A DNA stretch of 64,000 bases from Aristolochia californica (Eukaryota; Streptophyta; Magnoliopsida; Piperales; Aristolochiaceae). A program made the translations under genes and the position numbers. A model generated the notes under the pieces. It had not been told where the DNA came from and searched no databases. It worked only from the letters and a program-made list of their open reading frames with translations. The DNA lies in contig JARWKL010000004.1 in assembly GCA_029961685.1 (NCBI GenBank), forward strand, positions 35,018,986 to 35,082,985. The letters are read 5' to 3'. Shown in pieces: positions 11,862 through 21,220 of the stretch (its first letter is position 1; each line of letters begins with the position of its first letter).

Positions 11862-12164
11862 TGTTATGGTCCTGGGTTAAGTACCTATGCCTTCCGCTCC
11901 TAATAGGCCGGTCTTTTCTGTAGTATTGGCTAGGTGCTTAACATTTGGTATTAGAGCAGGCGCTACGTCCCGATTTTGACTCCCTGCGTACGCGGGTGAC
12001 CGCAATCCCCGGACATTCCCCAAAGGCTCTCGTCGCTATGCTAATGCCACTGTGGTCGTCGGCTCGGGAGGGCGGGGTGTACCGTTATGGTCCTAGGTTA
12101 AGTACCTATGCCTTCCGCTCCTAACAGGCCGGTCTTTTCGGTAGTATTGCCTAGGTGCTTAACA
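11862..12164 (+). repeat. TRIM-like unit: two 82-bp LTRs and a 139-bp internal
   Basis: The LTRs at 11862-11943 and 12083-12164 share the core CCTATGCCTTCCGCTCCTAA and end CTTAACA. Just after the first LTR, TGGTATTAGAGC (from 11946) is a one-mismatch tRNA-Met PBS. The internal segment is GC-rich, has no ORF and ends in a purine-rich GGGAGGGCGGGG. Size and structure fit a terminal-repeat retrotransposon in miniature. Confidence 0.75.
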
Positions 12165-12709
12165 TTTGAAGGGTTTCCTCTACCACAATACTGGTACCTT
12201 ACGTAAAAAGAAACAGAATTCCAATTTTCAATACTTGGAACAAGATTAATAATTACCTCTTGACGTCAACACCAATCCAGCAACCAGAATTCGTCCTCCT
12301 TCCTGGTTAGCTCACGCCAACCCTTCTCCCTTTCTAGAATTTTCGTGAAACAGATAGTCTTCTCTTGTAGCTTGGAAGAGAAGGGTGATTCCTCTTCCTC
12401 TTCCTCCCACAATCTCCTCAAGGACTCTTCAATGGATGCAGCAAACCACCAAGAGAGTTCACGCCAAGAACCCTAGAATAGGGAGTCTAGCAAGAACCTA
12501 AATTACCCTAGTTTATGCTAATTCCGAACTTGTTTTATTTCTCCATCCTTACCCCTTAAATAGGGTAATTAACATAAACATAGGTTAGGGTTATAAAACC
12601 CAATTCTACCGCTACCTTTAAGTCTTATTAAAAATCAATAAAATTCAAAATTAAAAGAACATAAATAATAAAAGTAAAGTAGATGACTCGGTGTTATTGA
12701 GTCCATAAC
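12165..12709 (-). repeat. Gypsy 3' LTR-like segment beside gag remnant
   Basis: On the minus strand this begins TGTTATGGACTCAATAAC immediately after a purine tract (GAAGGGGGGCAGA), the same junction seen at the 3' LTRs of Gyp1, Gyp2 and Gyp4. It contains AAATAGGGT and TAAAACCC blocks typical of the leader of these LTRs. Its outer boundary is unclear because it runs directly into the TRIM LTR at 12164. Confidence 0.5.
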
Positions 12710-14167
12710 ATCTGCCCCCCTTCAAGATCGAGCATGTCCTCAAGCTCGGAAGATGGGTAGACCGGGTGGAAGTTATCGAGCCGCTCCCATGTTGCGTAGT
12801 TGTGGCCGATTGCTGCCCTGTAATGGCATGCAGGGAAATGTCCTGTGGTTCTTCCTCTATCATATCCTCTATCACCTCGATATCCTCATCTTCAACCTTA
12901 GCGATCAAAAACAATCTTTTGCACTGATGCCCAGCCCGATATGGTTCATCACAGTTGTAACACAGATTCTTATCCCGTCGTTCCGCCATCTCAGGACTTG
13001 TCAATTTTTTTATATAGGGAGGTGTAGGATGACTAGATTTCGAATCCCCTGTCAAAGTAATACCCGGGTTGTTTCTCGGAGGAATGTGCTCCCCTTGCCC
13101 AGTGGATGGAGCGCTCCACTCCCCTGACCATGGAGGTCGTCTGTACAGTGCCTTTTTGTCACAGTTCTAAAGCACAAGCTATATTCATAGCGCTGGATAA
13201 GTTAACAGGTGCATAGAGCTCTACCTCAAGCTTTAACGCCTCAGTCAAGCCTACTGTAAACAGCGCAACTTGCTGACCCACTTGTACCATACTGCTGACT
13301 CATGCTAATTTTTCCTGGAACGGTTTTTGATATTGCTCCACGCCCCCCATTTGGAGTAACAAAACCAATTCTTCCAAAGGGTTACTATAAGCCGGAGGAC
13401 CAAAACGGAGAGAACACAGTCGCTTAAATTCATCCCAATCTACCACCTCGCTATCAACCTCAACTAGCCGGTACCAAAGTTGTGCTTCCCCTAGTAAGTG
13501 AAAAACAACCACATTGACTCAGTCATAGGCTGGGATTCGCTAATAGCTAAAAATAATTTCGCACCAATACAACCATATCAAAGGGTTGTCTGACCCATTA
13601 TAAGTAGGGAATTCCATTTTAGTATACCTTGGAACAGTGCCTCCCCCTTGGCAGAAGTGTCCCCCGGAATGATGGCTCCTTGTTGTCCCGAGAAACTCGT
13701 GCACCTAAGAAATTCATCTCCCCCTCTGTTATACGAATGGTCCCCTCCTCTCTGATCTGGAATGAGAGGTACAGTGCCTCCCCCTGGTTGAGGTGTCCCC
13801 CCAGAATGAAGGGTCCTTGCTGACCCTAGAAACTCGTGTGTCTAGTAAACTCATCTGCCCCTCTGATCTGTGAATGGTCCCCCAGAATTGGGTTCTTGCT
13901 AGTGCTCAAACCAGTCTCCATGCTATCCATCCTTCCTTTAAAGGTTTCCAAATTGAGAGTGAACTTCTCCTCCAATGCAGAAAATTTCTTGCCAGTAGTC
14001 AGACCAGTCTCCATGCAATCCATCCTTCCCTTCAAGGTCTCCATATCGATATCAATTTTGGAGAACCTCTCTAGAACTGTATCAAATTTTCTTTCAAGCA
14101 TTTCAAAGTATTCATTGGTGCGTCTCTCTTTCGGGTTACCCTGCTCTGATACCAAGTTGTTAAGCAC
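12710..14167 (-). pseudogene. Gag of an internally deleted gypsy element (Gyp3)
   Basis: The frame begins in the 82-bp LTR and crosses the PBS as NNLVSEQGN, matching the Gag start of the other gypsy elements. A heptad-rich coiled-coil part (13826-14150, with a repeated GRMD-METGL block) leads to the gag domain at 13512-13300 (EAQLWYRL, LRFGPPAYSNPLEEL). A CX2CX7HXC zinc knuckle (CYNCDEPYRAGHQC) lies near 12960-12917. Soon after the protease linker (ISLHAITG) the sequence jumps to the last Pol codons (about 12780-12710: NFHPVYPSSELEDMLDLE), so nearly all of pol is deleted. This resembles a gag-only non-autonomous element. Stops interrupt it. Confidence 0.7.
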
Positions 14168-14239
14168 CTAGCCAATAATACCGAAAAGACCGGCCTGTTA
14201 GGAGCGAAAGGCATAGGTACTTAACCCAAGACCATAACA
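14158..14239 (-). repeat. Inverted 82-bp TRIM-type LTR
   Basis: This is the reverse complement of the LTRs at 11862 and 12083 (TGTTAAGCACCTAGCC...CCATAACA in plus reading). It is adjacent on its left to a minus-strand PBS (TGGTATCAGAGC, 14153-14142) and on its right to the TSD AGTCC. Confidence 0.85.
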
Positions 14240-16879
14240 AGTCCACCCATCTTTTGGGTCTGTTAGCTACCAAGCACCGTAAATACATGGCAATGGTACG
14301 GTTAAGTACTTCAGTCTAGCCATCAATTTGAGGTGATATGCTAAGAAAAAATTGAGTTTGGTGCCGCAGAATTTGAAGAGATCCCGCCAAAATTGACTAG
14401 AAAAAAAAACATCTCGATCACTGACAATGGACTCCGGAATGCCATGTAGGCACACAATGTTTGTAAAGAAGACTTGTGCTAATGACGCTGTCGTGTATGG
14501 GTGTTCCAATGGAATGTAATGACCGTATTTGGAGAATCTGTCCACGACCACCAAAATAATAGATTTCCCGGAAGACCTCGGGAGTTCCTCAATAAAATCC
14601 ATGGATAAGTCCGCCCATACTTGAGCGGGAAGCTGGAGCGATTGTAGTACCCCTGCTGGTGATAAATGCTTCACTTTATTCCTCTGACACACCTAACAAG
14701 CGGCTACATAGGAGGTAATGGAGTTCTTCATACCAGCCCAATAGAAATTGTGGTGAAGCCTCATGAGTGTCTTCTGAATGCCTTCATGGTAGTTGTCATG
14801 ATAAGAAGATACCACTGGAGCAATGAGAGGAGAAGAATGGGGCAAATAGATGCAGCTCTTATAGAGAATGAGGGTGTCATGGAGTGTCCAATCGGATGGC
14901 ATGTTGCCAGCTATAATTTGCTAACTGAGGTCTTGTAGTTTTGGTGAGCTCCTATGGACCTCCTTGATGGTGTCTAAGAGGACTGGCATAGGATGACTAA
15001 TGGCAGCTAATTGGGGGGAGTCTTCTGATCTGCGTGACAGAGCATCCGCTATTGTATTCAATTTACCTACCTTGTGTTCCACCATAAAGTCAAAGCCCAA
15101 CAATTTACTGATCCACTATTGCTGAGGTGATGTAGAAATACGCTGATCCAACAAATATTTCAAACTGTAGTGGTCTATACGGATAAGAAAATGTCAACCC
15201 CATAAATAAGAACGCCAATGGCGGACTGCTTTTGCTAAGTCAATCAGTTCACGCTCATATGTTGGTAACTTGTGTTGAAGCGGTGCCAGTTGTCGGCTGA
15301 AATAGGCAATGGGATGGTTGGATTGTTGCAGCATTGCCCCGATACCACTTCCTGATGCATCACATTCAACCACGAAAGGCTCTTCAAAATTAGGCAACTG
15401 TAAGACCGGTGGTTTAGCAAGGGCTGTTTTTAACGTTTGGAAGGTTGTGTTGACCTCCTCATGCCAAACAAATGCATTGTGAAGTAGCAGGTTGGACAAG
15501 GGTGTTGCTATGCTCACGTAGTTGGCAATGAACTTTCTGTAATATCCTGCCAAGCCTAAAAAACCCCGTAAAGCTGAGATATTGGTTGGTGGAGGCCACT
15601 GTGTAACAACTGTAATTTTTTTTTGGGTCCACTATCACCCCTGACGCTATAATAATATGCCCCAAATAAACTACTTGTTTTCTCCCAAATGTACACTTGG
15701 TCTTCTTTAAATAAAGCCGGTGGGCTCAAATCAATTGAAAAACCAGTTGTAAATGCTCTAAGTGTTGAGGCCAAGACTTGCTGAAAATTAGTATGTCATC
15801 AAAGAATACTAACACAAATTTGCAGAGATAATCGGTAAATACCTCGTTCATTAAGGCCTGAAATGTTGATGGAGCATTGGAGAGACCAAAGGGCATGACC
15901 AAAAATTCAAAGTGGCCATGATCTGTCCAGAATGCTGTCTTGTGAATATCTGGAGAATACATACGAACCTGATGGTAGCCTTAGCGCAAATCGAGTTAGG
16001 TGAAAATTTGAGCTCCATGAAGTTCATCCAATAACTCATCCACAACTGGAATAGGGAACTCGTCTTTGATAGTCTTGGAGTTCAATTCCCTATAATCCAC
16101 ACAAAATCTCCAAGTGTTGTCTTGTCTCTTGACTAACAAGACCAGCGAAGAGAAAGGGGATGTACTTCTTCGGATGAGGCCTTGCTCAAGCATCTGTTTG
16201 CATTGTTTTTCTATTTCGTCTTTTTGGAGATGGGGATATTGATAGGGGTGCACCACAACCACATCAGAACTATCCTTCAATGAAATTTTGTGGTCACACT
16301 GTCTCAAAGGCGGGAGACCCTTTGGCTCCTGAAAGACCTCGTCATAATCCTCCAACAAAATTTTTTAAGTTTGTGGCAGAGGGCTGCTGCTGCTGGAGTA
16401 CATGTAAGTGCTGAGGAATTTCAGTCTTACTACCCTGGAAAGTGTACTTCTAGCCTACCATCTCAAAGCACATGGTCAAGGCTGCGAAATCCCACAAAAT
16501 GGGCCCCAAAGCTTGTAGTCATTTAATTCTGAGAACCATATCGAATCCTGCTAGTGGGATGATCAGAAATTCTGCTTCAAACGGATGACCTTGAATGGAA
16601 AAGAATACTGCTTTGTTGATCCCATAACTGGGAAGTTTTTCTCCATTAGCCACTAACATTGAAGCTGCTGGATGAGGCTGCACTGGAAGTTGCAACTGTT
16701 GAGCCGCATTGAAGCTTATGAAATTATGATTACTGCCAGAATCAACCAAACTGAGGAGTGGTTGCTCATTGACGAGGGCACATAGTTGCATTGTTTTGGA
16801 GGATTGGAGGCCGGTAATGGCGTGGAGAGAAATTTCAGGTTTGTTTTCTTCCTCCATTGGTTTAGTGTTGTCAGGGGCA

Positions 16880-17980
16880 TCCTCCTTCTCATCCTATACT
16901 TTTAACCAAAACAATTTCTAGCATTGATGTCCAAAGGTATATTTTTCATCACAATTATAACATAAGCCTCGGGACCTTCTGTCTTCCATCTCTGCCCTGT
17001 TCAATTTTCTGATGAATGTCGGTTGAGATGGACTTGTCTTGGAAGCTTGAGGAGGACTGGAAGGTAGTGAGTTGCACCATGGGGGTGCTGTGTGTGGGGT
17101 GCCTGCATACTATCTTCCTCCCTGCCATGGAGGTCTGCGTGCCTGGAATTTTTGTTTGGCTTCAAGTGCTCTGGCCAAATTCATTGCTCTAGCCAAATCC
17201 GCAGGAGCAAGGAGCTCCACTTCCAGAAGGAGGGCCTCTGTCAAGCCGGCTGTAAACAAGCTGACTTGTTGGTCCACCCTGACTACCTTGCTGGCCCTGG
17301 CCAATTTCTCTTGGAAGGCTTTTTCGTACTGTTTGACTGTGCCGATTTGACGTAGCAACAGGGGATTGTTTTGAGCCAAGACCCAAACAGGATGGAGCAT
17401 AAATCGAATTCCTGCCAATTTAATTTGGGATACTCCAATTCTAATCGATGGCCCCATAGCTGCGCTTCGTCGAGCATGTGGAAGGCGGCCAATCCCACTT
17501 TGTCGCTGTCAACAGTTCATTGATGAGAAAAAAAATTCTCACACCTATAGAGCCATATCAGCGGGTCCTCCGATCCCTTAAAAATTGGGAATTCCAATTT
17601 GGTGTATCTCGGGATGGTCCCTCCTCCAAGACTCAAATTCTCCCCTGACACTGGTGGCTTTGTGCGTCCAACATACTGGTACCCTTGCCTGGCCGCAGGG
17701 CTCCTTGCCTCCTCTCGTGAGTTGGAACTTCTTCCCCCAATTATATCAAATAGTCTATTAGATAAATTGTCGATTTGTAATTGTACCTGTTGGGCGACCC
17801 TACGGTCCAGCAATGTGACCAAACGCTCTTCGGATTCCTCTTGCCTTTCTGCTGCTCTGGCATCGCTCTGTTCTCTCTCAACGTGCATCATTTCTCTTTG
17901 TTAGCTATCAACTCGACGTTGTTGGATGGTTCTCCCATATTGACCTGCTCTGATACCAAGATGTTATGGTCTCTGACCAT
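16880..17980 (-). pseudogene. Gyp2 gag
   Basis: The likely start is ATG at 17980-17978, 19 nt inside the 5' LTR (MVRDHNIL), continuing through the PBS as VSEQ. A charged N-terminal region (17891-17600) is followed by YTKLEFPIF near 17600 and the gag domain (FHMLDEAQLW, then KQYEKAFQEKLARAS near 17350-17280). A zinc-knuckle remnant lies near 16980-16910. Several frameshifts split it. Confidence 0.75.
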
Positions 17981-18371
17981 GGATCGAGTGATTCGATGAT
18001 GGGAGAGGTCTTCTTGTAAATCGAGGGTAGAACCAGGACGCCGAGACCTTTCTGGTCTACCTATGGTGATGGGTTTGTGAGGAACAATGGAATGGAATGG
18101 CTAACATGAGAGAAGAGGAGCGATGGATTGGCGAGAAGGAGGGTAACTAGGCTCGTCAAAGGGAGTTTGCACCTTGGGTTCCAGGGGAACGCCAACCCTG
18201 GTTCGTTGAAGGAGAATGCAGATTATTACAATACTGCCCTCATGGGATCCCTACTTGACATTCATGAATTTAAAAGAACAGAAACTGGCTAAGGTACTTC
18301 ACTACTCCACTGAGTCACTGACTCGTCCGCATCATCTCTGGATTACTCATTCTGCTATCAAGTTCACAACA
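17962..18371 (-). repeat. Gyp2 5' LTR (410 bp)
   Basis: It starts TGTTATGGTCTC beside the PBS and ends CACAACA before TSD CTGTA. Relative to the 3' LTR it lacks about 61 bp after GAATGCAGAT. Confidence 0.9.
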
Positions 18372-19509
18372 CTGTACTGCACATTGCGGACAGTGAACTG
18401 GCAAAGGATTTGATCCTCATGAAGAAGATCGATCTGGGGAAGAGTCCTTACCTAAGGAAGAATAGAGGAGACATGTTAGGCAATGGCGTCATGGCATCGA
18501 GTGGTGATATCTAGGTGAAGTAGTGGAAAATTATTGCTCTAGAGTTCTTCATGGATAAGATCAAGGTAGCTCCATCGGCTGCTACCCATTTGTTCATGTT
18601 TCCAGATCTTTATCAACTTTGTTCCTGTAGAAAAATAATTCTATCATCTTTAACAAGGAATGATAGGCATGATGTTGAAGAGTCTGGAGGCCTTGACAGA
18701 CAATTGGGAGAAGAGATTGGATTCGGCTGGTGGAGTAGTAGACATGAATGTCGATCCAGATTTGAGAGCCTACACTGCAGATGTAATCTCAAAAGCTTGT
18801 TTTGAGAGCTCCTTCAACGAAGGAAGGAGATTTTCTCACATCTAAAGACTCTCCAAATTGCCCTGAGCAAGCAGACTGTAGATATTGGTATCCCTGGATT
18901 GTGGTGAGTTCTTTAAATCTCTGTTGTTGCTACTTAATCAGTTTCTTTCAGGCAAAATCACAAACTAAGCAGACATTGAGGGTCACGCAGATACATCCCC
19001 AAAAAGATCAACCAGGAGGCATGGAGACTGGACAAGGAAATCAGGTTATCGATCATTAAGGTGATCAAGGAGAGGGAAATCTCAAACAAAGTACATCAAT
19101 AGTGCTTTCGAGAGATTCAACATGATCAATGCCAAGCCAATAGGCCCACCCTTGGACAAACACTTATGCCTATGCAAGGATCAGTCCCCTCAGACAGAAG
19201 AAAGAGAGATTTTATGCATAAGGTTCCCTACGCCTCAGCCATTGGTAGTTTGATGTATGCAATGGTCTATATGAGACTAGATATTGGCCATGCAGTGGGA
19301 ATTGTTAGCAGGTTTATGTCAAACGCAGGAGAGACCCACTGGAAAGTAGTAAATGAGATATCTACAATGCATCACAGATAAGTGTTTGTACTTTGGAAAA
19401 GGTGAACTGAAAGTACAAGGTATGTAGATGCATATTTTGCAAGAGAAGTTGATCACCGGAGAAGCACCACTGGTTATGTGATTACCGTGGGCATAACAAT
19501 TGTTAGTTC

Positions 19510-19696
19510 TGTGTGCAAAGCTATAAGATTTTAATTGTAACATGATGGACGAAAACAAATTGTTTCCACAATTTTTCCTCTTGATTTGTGGATCTAAATT
19601 AGATCTTAAAATAGAATGTAATATATGTTAAATAGCCTCCTTTGTGAGAAGAACGAATCATCAAAAAAACCATTCTTTGAAACTTCTATTTTGACA
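19510..19696 (+). repeat. CopB 5' LTR
   Basis: 187 bp from TGTGTGCAAAGC to TTTTGACA. It is followed immediately by TGGTATCAGAG. Confidence 0.92.
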
Positions 19697-19707
19697 TGGT
19701 ATCAGAG
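19697..19707 (+). promoter_or_regulatory. CopB primer-binding site
   Basis: TGGTATCAGAG, complementary to the 3' end of initiator tRNA-Met, abuts the 5' LTR with no spacer. A 532-bp leader (19708-20239) without a clear gene follows. Confidence 0.85.
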
Positions 19708-20239
19708 TTGTTCAGCGACCGAAAGGAGAAGATAAGTCGCTGAGAAAAAACCAGAGCAAAACTCTGTTTTTTCTGTTGTGGCTCGACGGTCTTCCTCACT
19801 GTTGTTCAGTAGCTGAAGAACGTCGCCGATGACCATCGACGACCGCACCACCAGCCCCATTGTCGTCGACGATCGTATTATGAAACTGAAGATGCAGAGT
19901 GCCGTCGTCAAAGAGTTTATTGTGGCCGTAACATCGAGCCATTGCCTGAACTCCGACAGGACTCGGACTTGCAAAACCGACGAACCACCGCCATCGCCGA
20001 ACTGACGCATCTTCGCCATCGCCGAAGAAGAAGAGGTATTTTTTGGTTTTATAAACTTAGGAAGTACTATTCCTTTATTTACCTGCTGACCAAACCAGCC
20101 GGGACCGGCGGGTCAACACAGCGAGTCAACCCAGCGACTTCGAACCAGATAGAACCGAACCGTACTAGACCATACCAAATTTTCAGTCCAAACGGAGTTG
20201 TGATTAGGAGTATTCCTGGTAATCCAGTGACAGAAATTA

Positions 20240-21220
20240 ATGGCTACCACTACAGGCGCATCAATTGAACTTATCCCAACACCATATCCGCAGATTATTG
20301 TCCACCAAGACAATTCAGCTTTTCCAACTGGAATCATCCTTGATGAGACCAATTACTCGTTATGGTCCCAACTCATGGAGATGTGAATTGGTGCTCGCAA
20401 CAAAGCTGGATATCTCATCGGTGAAACAAGAAAACCAGAATCTGGAGATCCCAATCTTGGTGCATGTATTACTGAAAATCAAAGGGTGAAAAGTTGGCTT
20501 ATTGACTCAATGAGTCTGTTGCTAATGCAGCGATTTATTCGCCTCTCCACTACCAAGGAGATATGGGAAGGCTTATCAAAAAAAATTTATGATGGATCAG
20601 ACAAAACCTGTTTATTTGAATTGAACCAAAGATTTTTTTCTACCAAACAAAATGGTAGACAATTATCAACGTACTATAATGAACTGGTTCCTATTTTCCA
20701 AGAGATTGATCATAGAACTATATCTCAAGAAGAAACAGTCGAAGGGCTAATCCAATTGGACTCTACGATGGCCAGGCTTCGAGTTCATATTTTTCTCAAT
20801 GGGCTTGACTCTGAATTTGACCAAGTTTAGGGAGAAATCTTTCGAAAAGAACCCAAACTTGATTTGGAGAGTACATATGCATATATGTCAGAAGTGAATA
20901 TCAACAGAGATTGACAATGGGGAGCTATCGTCCAATCTCTGAGACCTCGGCTATGTTGGTCAACCAAACTTGACAAGGATCATCAAACAATCAAAATACT
21001 CAATCCTTTGGGAAAGCTAACAACCGGGTATGCCCTTATTGCAGGGAGAATGGTCCTTCACAACAGCATTGTTATGAGATTATTAGCTATCCGGAGTTGT
21101 GGGATTTCTCAAAGAAACCATGGAAAAAGATTGTTGGGAAAGCTATGATGACTACCACGGAAGAAAATCAACAGCTACCTACGACAAATGTTGCCCATCC
21201 AAGTATTACTGGTAAAGCTT
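20240..21220 (+). pseudogene. CopB gag
   Basis: The ATG at 20240 opens MATTTGASIELIPTPYPQII. Copia gag (UBN2-type) sequence follows: DETNYSLWSQLME, WLIDSM, IWEGLSKKIYDGSD, QLSTYYNEL. In-frame TGA and TAG codons occur near 20383, 20828 and 20912; at 20383 an ancestral Trp or Arg codon is plausible. A zinc-knuckle remnant is visible near 21030-21075 (YCRENGPSQQHCYE). Gag would form the intracellular virus-like particle. It is not functional now. Confidence 0.8.

Larger units (their letters stand above)
11862..14239. mobile_element. Composite TRIM/gag insertion with inverted terminal repeats
   Basis: The insertion is flanked by exact 5-bp duplications AGTCC (11857-11861 and 14240-14244) inside the Gyp2 integrase. 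Its left terminus is an 82-bp LTR in plus orientation and its right terminus is the same 82-bp LTR in minus orientation. Between them lie a second plus-orientation LTR (12083-12164), a gypsy LTR-like segment and a minus-strand gag. A normal LTR element would have direct, not inverted, ends. Post-insertion inversion or integration of a recombinant molecule could explain it (inference). Confidence 0.75.
11126..16857 (-). pseudogene. Gyp2 protease-pol, interrupted
   Basis: Minus strand. The protease is at 16857-16519 (LVDSGSNHNF). The RT leader and core run 16358-15726 ([20 protein letters not shown]) and RT/RNase H 15553-15194 (VECDASGSGIGAMLQQ). The integrase zinc finger and core are at 15103-14267 (DRFSKYGHY, VSDRDVFF). 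The integrase stops at the composite insertion and resumes at 11861-11300 (TPFRIVYGRDPPS, FVWLKLQHYKQ, FHVSLLKPF). The chromodomain tail follows (VQWSPIDATTATWEDL), and the Pol frame ends at TGA 11128-11126, 49 nt inside the 3' LTR. Stops and frameshifts occur throughout, so it is non-functional. Confidence 0.85.
10704..18371 (-). mobile_element. Gyp2: Ty3/gypsy element inserted in the P450 exon
   Basis: LTRs at 10704-11174 and 17962-18371 are flanked by exact 5-bp duplications CTGTA (10699-10703 and 18372-18376). The PBS on the minus strand reads TGGTATCAGAGC two bases plus a T beyond the 5' LTR. The P450 frame is continuous across the empty site (VPVLHIAD), which proves the insertion point. 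Gyp2 carries decayed gag, protease, RT, RNase H and integrase, and the integrase is split by the 11862-14239 composite insertion. Confidence 0.92.
10666..19076 (+). pseudogene. Cytochrome P450 pseudogene, CYP72 clan, closest to CYP714
   Basis: Four exon pieces on the plus strand encode the N-terminal half of a P450. The first is 10666-10703, preceded by a good acceptor (CTATTTCAG), and it continues after Gyp2 at 18377-18565. That exon reads PVFTFSISVVPVLHIADSEL, then LDLGK-type sequence, VMASSG and EFFMDKIK. Exon 18667-18903 follows (DLRAYTADVISKACF, then a 1-nt shift, then LKTLQIALSKQ). Exon 18952 to about 19076 has RYIPKKINQEAWRLDKEIR. Introns 18566-18666 and 18904-18951 have GT/AG ends, so this is a genomic copy, not a retrocopy. 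Stops (DI*VK*WK) and at least one frameshift are present. Exon 1 and everything after helix F/G, including the heme-binding loop, are missing. P450s of this clan oxidise hormones such as gibberellins or cytokinins in the ER membrane; the substrate here is unknowable. The family call rests on remembered motif similarity. Confidence 0.75.

Noticed and set aside
13836..14171. Plus-strand frames over the Gyp3 gag coiled region
   Set aside because: They are antisense shadows of the minus-strand gag, whose start, PBS and domain order are consistent with related elements.
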